Positions 57,334-64,000 of a stretch of DNA of 64,000 nt are shown piece after piece. The stretch lies in the NCBI RefSeq assembly GCF_030272615.1, contig NC_081410.1:571039152-571103151 (forward strand), given 5' to 3'. How positions within the stretch are numbered: position 1 is the first letter of the stretch; each line of letters starts with the position of its first letter. The notes beneath the pieces were generated by a model. It did not search any database. It saw only the letters and a program-made list of their open reading frames with translations, and had not been told where the DNA came from. Position numbers and translations under genes: made by a program. This DNA comes from Cryptomeria japonica (taxonomy: Eukaryota > Streptophyta > Pinopsida > Cupressales > Cupressaceae).

Positions 57334-59911
57334 CTATGCATGCTCCTATTTTTCCCCCTCTCTCGATTGAACGCTCGGGGTCATACCCTACCTGCGTCGT
57401 CTCTTGAGTGCCCTAAGTGCTCAAAATTGTCAAACTTTGACAGACCTTAACTCAGAATCTGTGGCACCTGCAAACGATCTGTTTAAACCTACAGAGCCAT
57501 GAGAGGGGTCCCTACAAAAGCCTTTCTCGGTTTTTCAATTTTCCCTACGGTTTTATTAGTGCAGCAATTTTTTGGTTGGCGAAAAATCATCAATCTCACT
57601 CAATGGAATGTTGTCGCGTGGCCAATTTCTTGTTCAGCTCATTGTGATGATGAACCATCAGCTCCAACATGTCTAGTTATGCATAATTACTGTACGCTTG
57701 CTCCTGTTTTGCCCCCCCACTCGATTGAACGCTCGGGGTCATACCCTACTGGCGTCGTCTCTTGAGTGCCCTAAGTGCTCAAAATTGTCAAACTTTGACG
57801 AGCCCTAACTCAGAATCTGTGGCACCTATCAACAATCCGTTTGAACCTACGGGGCCACGAGAGGGGTCCCTACAAAAGCCTATCTCGGTATTTCATGTTA
57901 CCCTACGGTTTTATTAGGGCAGCAATTTTTCGGTTGGCAAAAAAATCATTAGTCTCACTCAATGGAATGTTGTCACCTGGTCAATTTCTCGTTTAGCTCA
58001 TCGCGATGATGAACTATCGACTCTGACATGTCCATTTAGGCATAATTACCCTATGCATGCTCCTATTTTTCCCTCCCGCTCAATCGAACGCTCAGGGTCA
58101 TACCCTACTGGCATCGTCCCTTGAGTGCCCTAAGTGCTCAAAATTATCAAACTTTGCTGGGCCCTAACTCAGAATCTCTGACACTTGCGAATGATCCGTT
58201 TGAACCTACGGGGCCATGAGAGGGGTCCCTACAAAAGCCTATCTCAGTTTTTCAAGTTTCCCTATGGTTTTATTAGGGCAGCAATTTTTTGGTTGGTGAA
58301 AAATCATCAGTCTCACTCAATGGAATGTTGTTGCATGGCCAATTTCTCGTTTAGCTCATCACGATGACGAACCGTCGACTTCAACATGTCTAGTTAGGCA
58401 TAATTACCCTATGCATGCTCCTGTTTTGCCCCCCCACTTGATCGAACACTCAGGGTCATACCCTACCAGCGTCGTCCCTTGAGCGGCCTAAGTGCTCAAA
58501 ATTCTCAAACTTTGACGGGCCCTAACTCAGAATCTGTGGCACTTGCGAATGATCCATTTGAACCTACGGTGCCACAAGAGGGGTCCGTACAAAATCATAT
58601 CTCGCTATTTCAAGTTGCGCTACGGTTTTATTAGGGCAGCAATTTTTCGGTTGGCAAAAAAATCGTCAGCCTCACTCAATGGAATGTTGTCGCCTGGTCG
58701 ATTTCTCATTCAGCTCGTCACGATGAAAAACCGTCAGCTCCGACATGTCTAGTTAGGCATAATTACCCTACACATGCTCCTATTTTTCCCCCCCACTCGA
58801 TCGAACGCTTGGGGTCATACCCTACTGGTGTTGTCCCTTGAGCACCCTAAGTGCTCAAAATTGTCAAACTTTGGCAGGCCCTAACTCAGAATCTATGGCA
58901 CCTGTGAATGATTCGTTTGAACCTACGGGGCCATGAGAGGGGTCCCTACAAAATCCTATCTCGGTAATTCAAGTTGCCCTATGGTTTTATTAGGGCAGTA
59001 ATTTTTCAATTGGCAAAAAAATCATCAGTCTCACTTAATGGAATGTTGTCGCCTGGTCAATTTCTCGTTCATCTCATCGCGATGATGAACCGTCAGCTCC
59101 AACATGTCCAGTTAGGCACTATTACCCTATGCATGCTCCTATTTTTCCCCCCCCACTCAATCGAACGCTGGGGGTCATACCCTACCGGCGGCGTCCCTTG
59201 AGCGCCCTAAGTGCTCAAAGTTGTCAAACTTTGACGGGCCCTAACTCGAAATCTGTGGCACCTGCGAATGATCCGTTTGAACCTATGAGGCCACGAGAGG
59301 GGTCCCTACAAAAGCCTGTCTTGGTATTTCAAGTTGCCCTATGGTTTTATTAGGGCAGCGATTTTTTGGTTAGCGAAAAAATCGTCAATCTCACTCAATG
59401 GAATGTTGTCGCCTGGTCGATTTCTCGTTCAGCTCGTCGCGATGATGAACCATCAGCTCTGACATGTCCAGTTAGGCATAATTACCCTACGCATGCTCCT
59501 ATTTTGCCCCCCCACTCGAGCGAACGCTCAGGGTCATACCCTACCAGCATCATCCCTTGAGCGCCCTAAGTGCTAAAAATTGTCAAACTTTGATGGGCCC
59601 TAACTCAGAATTTGTGACACTTGCGAACAATCCATTTGAACCTATGGGGCCATGAGAGGGGTCCCTACAATAGCCTATCTCAATATTTCAAGTTGCCCTA
59701 TTGTTTTATTAGGGCAGCAATTTTTTGATTCGCGAAAAAATCATCAGTCTCACTCAATGGAATGTTGTCGCCTAGTTGATTTCTCATTCAGCGCGTCGCG
59801 ATGATGAACCATCAGCTCCGACATGTCTAGTTAGGCATTATTACCCTACACATGCTCCTAGTTTGTCCCCCCCCCCACTTGATCCGATGCTCGAGGTCAT
59901 ACCCTACGAAT
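57334..59911. repeat. Tandem array, ~359-bp unit, seven full copies and a partial eighth
   Basis: The word TGCTCCT recurs at 57341, 57699, 58058, 58416, 58775, 59134, 59494 and 59853, spacings 358-360. Each unit contains a C-run (CCCCCCCACTCGATCGAACG), GGGTCATACCCTA, CTCAAAATTGTCAAACTTTG, GAGAGGGGTCCCTACAAAA and GGTTTTATTAGGGCAGC. Spacings are mostly not multiples of three, so it is not a coding repeat. The copies differ by scattered C/T and G/A changes. Confidence 0.97.
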
Positions 59912-60843
59912 GTGACATCCATGAAGGGATATGAAGGGATATTTTGTAAACAACCAGAAACCTTTAATGATAATCAAGTTGAAGCCTTGAGATTTATGCA
60001 ATATGGTTCAAGTCCAAAACTGTACCTTGAGAGCATTTTGATTTTACTTATGTCTTGTGTATTATAATAAAGACCAATTTGCCAATGTGACATCTTCATA
60101 TGAGAGAAAAGCTTCATTTTATCTCAATATAGTTGTACCTCTTTCATTATTAGAAAAAATAAATATACAAAGATCTGTTATTAGTATCCTCTAGATTATG
60201 GATTTGAATTGATGTTCTCAATTAGTTATTATCTATTCATCTTTTCTTCATAAGGCACAATCATCTGGTGGTTATCATATGAGGACAACCATCCATGACT
60301 TTCAAAGTAATTGATATTTATTCCTACACCTCACACTCACAAGATTAATAATAAAATGACATTTATGATTCATCAAATGCTGACAAAGTCTAATCAAAGT
60401 TCAACTTCAAGATGTATGCAACATATCATATTCAACTTCAAGATGCATACAACTTACCATATTCAAGCTCATGCCAACCACCACTTGGATATTGTTATAT
60501 GTCGATTAAAGTACAATATATGTAATAAAACCATATATTCTTACAAAAAAGCCATCATAGACCATCTATGTTGATTAAAGTACAATTCATTTGTAACAGG
60601 GGCACACTCACAATCTGAAGTTGCAAAGCCTTGTGGGAAGCATCAAATTAGAAATTTACTAATCTAACTCGTACTACTGTCAAAAGCATCAAAGATGCTA
60701 CTGCTAGAGAACACCATGCTCCATTGTGGAGAGAATATTAGGTGCATCTGATGTCAGAATCTAAAAATGAAACAATGTTATTCAATTTCCAAAATCTAAC
60801 TGACTTTATTTTATAAACCATTAATGAATAAAAATAGACAAGG
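59912..60843. other. No gene seen
   Basis: A/T-rich sequence between the array and the gene 2 region. Short frames (59852-60067, 60311-60574) lack similarity or splice support. A short near-duplicate of a CATATTCAACTTCAAGATG word occurs near 60420-60470. Confidence 0.5.
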
Positions 60844-60921
60844 TTACCTAAGTGAAAGTTCGATGACCACTTTGACTAGTAGGTGTTGATGTTGAAGGCC
60901 CAACATTAACCTATTTACCTG

Positions 60922-61056
60922 ACTATCAATGTCAAATGTTTGATTTATTAGATCATCTGTCATGACAATTTGATCCACTGTAGATGTGTCCTGGCCACAT
61001 GCATTTGAATCATCTTCATGATAATAAATACAACAAGACCCACAATTTAATCTCAT
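60922..61056 (-). other. Possible last or alternative exon of Unit D gene 2
   Basis: An open minus-strand stretch (EDDSNACGQDTSTVDQIV, DDLINQTFDIDSQ) ends at a good donor, CAG|GTAAAT. It lies downstream of gene 2 in the same orientation. The acidic/Asn-rich composition is like gene 2. Linking it to gene 2 is a guess. Confidence 0.3.
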
Positions 61057-61648
61057 TAATGCACAAAGGAATATGTACCATCACCAAGAGAGGGTCTCGC
61101 CAATGACGAATGATCTAGCATGAACCTATATTTTTAAGAATTGTTAGTCTACACATAAAATGCTTGGATGAACATAACGGATTTATGATAATCACTTCAA
61201 CTAAAATGCATGATAATAAATGAAAAGGTGGGATCATATACCATAAAAATACATCCCTTCGAATTATATCAACATAACCCACTATGTTGACGCAAAAATC
61301 GTAATGTGATATGTTGTATATCATCAAAAAATACCTTCATGAGCATAAAGGTTATGCGATAATTATATCATAAAAAATTATCAAATAGTGTTCTCTAATA
61401 ACAAAAATTGTAAAGCTCATCAAATGCATGATAATAAGTCATGTTGCAAAAATACGTCCCTTCCAATTATATCGAGTGTACTCGCTATGTGCATGCAAAA
61501 ACCATGTTACCAAAAAAAATGTTCATCAATAGACTTGCATTTTGAACACATCCTTAATATACACGTAACAAACTTGAACATTAAGGTTTAATGATCATTG
61601 TTTGAAATTAAATGCATGATAAAAAAATAAGGCACCACTAAAGACCTA

Positions 61649-62608
61649 CTACTCAAGTGTGCCTGAAGGGTCATCTCTTTGTTTAAGAGTATCCAGTATT
61701 GCTTCATGATCAGCAGTAGTCATTGTCCATAGCTCTTTGGTCTTTGGTTTTCCTTGATGCTTCAACAACTTGACATTTGTAGCTATAATAAGGTGTGAAT
61801 ACATTATAATGGTTTTGTGTCTCTCATAGTCTTCAAATGCAGGTATGCCATTCTTTCTAATCATGTATGTTTGCAACCAAGTTCCCACAACAACAACTGA
61901 ACCTGTAGGATATGTGCACCCATCATCATCTGTCATTGGTTGTGTTAGCTTTTGTTTTCTCTGTACACATCATGCCAACCAATATTCTGATCTCTCTTCA
62001 TTCCCTTGTAGTGCAACAACTGCAAAAACATGTCCTAGTTGTACAAGATCTGATAGACGATCATACTCAAGTGAACTTTCCATGTCATCGTTTGACAAGG
62101 ATATTGTTTGAGATAAAGGAGTTAGATAGTGGAGAATGGTCCTTGTTGATCTCTTGCCTTCAAGATTTGCAATAATGTTCTCATCGATTTCAAATAACCA
62201 TTTTGGGGTTCTTGAAGGTCTTGGATTTGGAATTTCTCTTTCATCCATGAGAGGGTCTTCATTTCTAAAGTAATTAGGTGTTACATATGGTTCACTTGGT
62301 GAGGCAATTCCACCTTCACTGTTAAATTTTTCCACATTTTCACCTCCTATGTCAAAATTTTCCACATGTTGAGCATTTTCATTATCACTTTCAACATTTT
62401 CAAAATTTTCAATAACTTGTGGCACATTTTCAATTTCAATTTCCTCTTCAGTTGAAGTAACATTAGCAATATTTAACATACCTTGTCTTCTCCTCATATG
62501 ACATTCTCTATCTCTTTCTCTATACACTTCAACATAGGACCGAGACTGTCGGCCCTTGGAATCAACAGAATGGCCCACAAACCCTTTTTTTTTGGTTTTT
62601 AGTACCAA
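61649..62608 (-). pseudogene. Unit D gene 2: unknown protein, possible chromatin-reader-like C-terminal domain
   Basis: One frame over about 320 codons, broken by a single TGA at 61967-61969 (probably from an Arg CGA codon, in YWLA-stop-CVQRKQ). The start is unclear: no ATG fits the full frame; the first Met codons are near 62515. N-terminal part basic (KTKKKGFVGHS, YRERDRECHMRRRQG), then Glu/Asn-rich (IENFENVESDNENAQHVENF). The C-terminal part has GHVFAVVALQGNEERSEYWLA, GCTYPTGSVVVVGTWLQTYM and YSHLIIATNVKLLKHQGK. The YWLA-x-V ... GS-VVVGTW-x-Q pattern faintly recalls BAH, agenet or Tudor-like readers. I do not recognise the family. It converges on gene 1. Confidence 0.55.
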
Positions 62609-62770
62609 AATCGGATATTCGATAAAATCCTATATCCGATTTTATCGGAAATCCGATTTTAGTACAAAAATATGTGGTCCCCCAAAAAAATTCCCATTGT
62701 CACCATTTATGAACTAAACTGCCACATGGCAGAAATCTGATATCCGATTAAATCGGATATTGGATTTTAT
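62608..62770. repeat. Right palindrome clusters of Unit D
   Basis: AAATCGGATATTCGATAAAA, CCTATATCCGATTTTATCGG and AATCCGATTTT at 62608-62662, then ATCTGATATCCGATTAAATC and GGATATTGGATTT at 62733-62770. These are the same words as at the left side of the unit. Confidence 0.85.
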
Positions 62771-62782
62771 TGGTGATATTTT

Positions 62783-62992
62783 AGAGAGAGAGAGAGAGGA
62801 GGAGGAGAGAGAGAGAGGGAGAGAGAGGGGGAGAGGGAGAGAGAGAGAGGAGGAGAGGGAGAGAGGGAGAGAGAGAGATAGAGAGAGAGGAGGAGAGGGA
62901 GAGAGGGAGAGAGAGAGACAGAGGGAGAGAGAGAGACAGAGAGAGGAGGAGAGGGAGAGAGAGAGAGAGAGAAGGAAGGAGAGAGAGAGAGA
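62783..62992. repeat. (GA)n-rich microsatellite
   Basis: About 210 bases of GAGAGA with GGAGGAGAGGGAGAGAG interruptions that themselves repeat. Apparent Arg/Glu and Ser/Leu ORFs are artefacts. Confidence 0.97.
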
Positions 62993-64000
62993 CCATATGA
63001 CCCCTAACGACACAATTTGGTGTCTTAAGGGGACCTATGGTGTCTTTAGGAGTCATATGGTGTCTTGGGACACCATAAGACCCCTTAAGACACCAAATCA
63101 TGTCGTTAGGGGTCATATTGTGTCTTACAACCCATAACTATGACCCCTAATGATAGTTATGTGATATGGTGTCCCATAAACCCTTATGACCTCTTAGGAC
63201 ACCATATGACCCCTAATGACACCATATTGGGTCACTTTGGGTCATATTATGTCCTAAGGGGTCATATTGTGATCTATGACACCTGAGGACACCATATGAC
63301 CCCTAACGACATGATTTGGTGTCTTAAGGGATCCTATTGTGTCGTTAGGGGTCATATGGTGTCTGTAGGGGTCAGATGGTGTCTTCGGACACCATAGGAC
63401 CCCTTAAGGACACAATATGATCCCTTAGGACACAATATGACCCAAAGCGACCCAATATGGTCTCATTAGGGGTCATATGGTGTCCTAAGAGGTCATAAGG
63501 TTTCATGGGACACCATATGACCCCTATGGACACCATATGACCCCTAATGACAACATCAGACCCCTTAAGACACCAAATCATGTCGTTAGTGGTCATATTG
63601 TGTCCTAAGGGGTCCTATGGTGTCCCAAGACACCATATGACCCCTAACGACACCATAGGACCCCTTAAGACACCAAATCATGTCGTTATGGGTCATATTG
63701 TGTCCTAAAACCCCGTATGACACAATATGATCCCTAACGATATTATTTGGTGTGTTAAGGGGTCCTATGGTGTCATTAGGGGTCATATGGTGTCCATAGG
63801 GGTCATATGGTGTCTTTGGACACCATAGGACCCTTAAGACACCATATGACCCCTAATGACACCATATTGGGTCGCTTTGGGTCATATTGTGTCATTAGGG
63901 GTCATATGGTGTCTTATGGGGTCCTTTGGTGTCCCAAGACACCATATGACCCCTATGGACACCATATGACCCCTATGGACACCATATGACCCCTATTGAC
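62993..64000. repeat. Array of short inverted and direct repeats, runs off window
   Basis: Composed of words such as GACACCATATGACCCCTAA and its complement TTAGGGGTCATATGGTGTC, alternating in both orientations about every 20-45 bases, with variants (CCTTAAGACACCAAATCATG, GGGTCATATTGTGTC). Local hairpins are possible all along. Frames open in both strands come from the repeat and are not genes. The end is outside the window. Confidence 0.95.

Larger units (their letters stand above)
54095..62780. mobile_element. Unit D: candidate DNA transposon or captured gene unit with two convergent genes
   Basis: It begins just past the Cop-A RNase H, where that element's LTR should be. Both sides carry clusters of A/T-flanked palindromes of the type ATCGGATATCCGAT (left 54227-54268, 54621-54634, 54728-54740; right 62608-62662, 62733-62770), like subterminal repeats of a transposon. 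Inside are a six-exon plus-strand gene, a tandem array, and a convergent minus-strand gene. No LTR, RT or recognised transposase is visible. Exact ends and target duplication could not be fixed; the right end may be beyond the window. Confidence 0.45.

Noticed and set aside
57499-59560. Short ORFs in the 359-bp array
   Set aside because: The repeat period is usually not a multiple of three, and frames are lost from unit to unit.
57334-59911. CRISPR-like or rDNA spacer array
   Set aside because: Units are direct tandem copies without unique spacers, and no rRNA sequence is nearby; the context is a plant nuclear genome.
54110-62690. Terminal inverted repeats GGGGGGCCA / TGGTCCCCC as Unit D ends
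   Set aside because: Only about nine bases match, the right palindrome cluster lies outside this end, and no target duplication is visible.
62714-63137. Arg/Glu- and Ser/Leu-rich ORFs
   Set aside because: Artefacts of the GA microsatellite.
63372-63989. ORFs with HMTPNDTI-like repeats on both strands
   Set aside because: They arise from the inverted repeat array; both strands are open for the same reason.

Overview
The window is plant nuclear DNA built almost entirely of transposable elements. I see no convincing host housekeeping gene and no rRNA or tRNA gene. Very long LTR elements, deep nesting, an A/T-rich background, many decayed reading frames and Tat-lineage and copia families all point to a large-genome seed plant. 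A gymnosperm such as a conifer is my best guess, by inference only.

Layout. (1) 1-13953: Tat-1, a plus-strand Ty3/gypsy element of the Tat type. Its 5' LTR is cut by the window start. It has gag (broken by a 1.15-kb TIR transposon), protease, an archaeal-type RNase H, RT, gypsy RNase H, integrase, and a long extra ORF that reads into the 3' LTR. (2) 13954-31809: element E, minus strand, copia-type LTR and initiator-Met primer site, with a coiled-coil/zinc-knuckle ORF1 and a long ORF2. It is interrupted by Tat-1 and by Gyp-2. (3) 18262-30866: Gyp-2, a complete minus-strand Tat element with both LTRs and a near-perfect 5-bp target duplication. It has one gag-pro-pol frame and an antisense, apparently spliced, plant-mobile-domain gene. 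(4) 31810-33082 and 53349-about 54095: remains of a plus-strand copia, Cop-A, the outermost host. (5) 33083-53348: a probable solo LTR in Cop-A, split by element G. (6) 33737-53251: G, an LTR element with LTRs of about 4.5-4.8 kb and only a gag-like remnant inside. (7) 37918-45033: Cop-C, a complete minus-strand copia inside the left LTR of G, with a perfect TAGTG duplication. (8) about 54095-62780: Unit D, which has no retroelement character. It has a six-exon plus-strand gene, a 7-copy 359-bp tandem array, a convergent minus-strand gene, and ATCGGATATCCGAT-type palindromes near both sides. (9) 62783-64000: a GA microsatellite, then a large array of short inverted/direct repeats running off the window.

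Insertion order follows from the nesting. Cop-A is oldest; E and the solo LTR landed in it; Tat-1 and Gyp-2 landed in E; G landed in the solo LTR; Cop-C landed in G. Most premature stops in the coding remnants look like C-to-T (or G-to-A) changes of Gln, Arg or Trp codons, as expected for methylated transposon DNA.

The items most worth following up are Unit D (two spliced, nearly open, unrecognised convergent genes around a satellite-like array), the placement of the archaeal-type RNase H before RT in Tat-1, the coding sequence inside the Tat-1 LTRs, and the ORF1/ORF2 layout of E.
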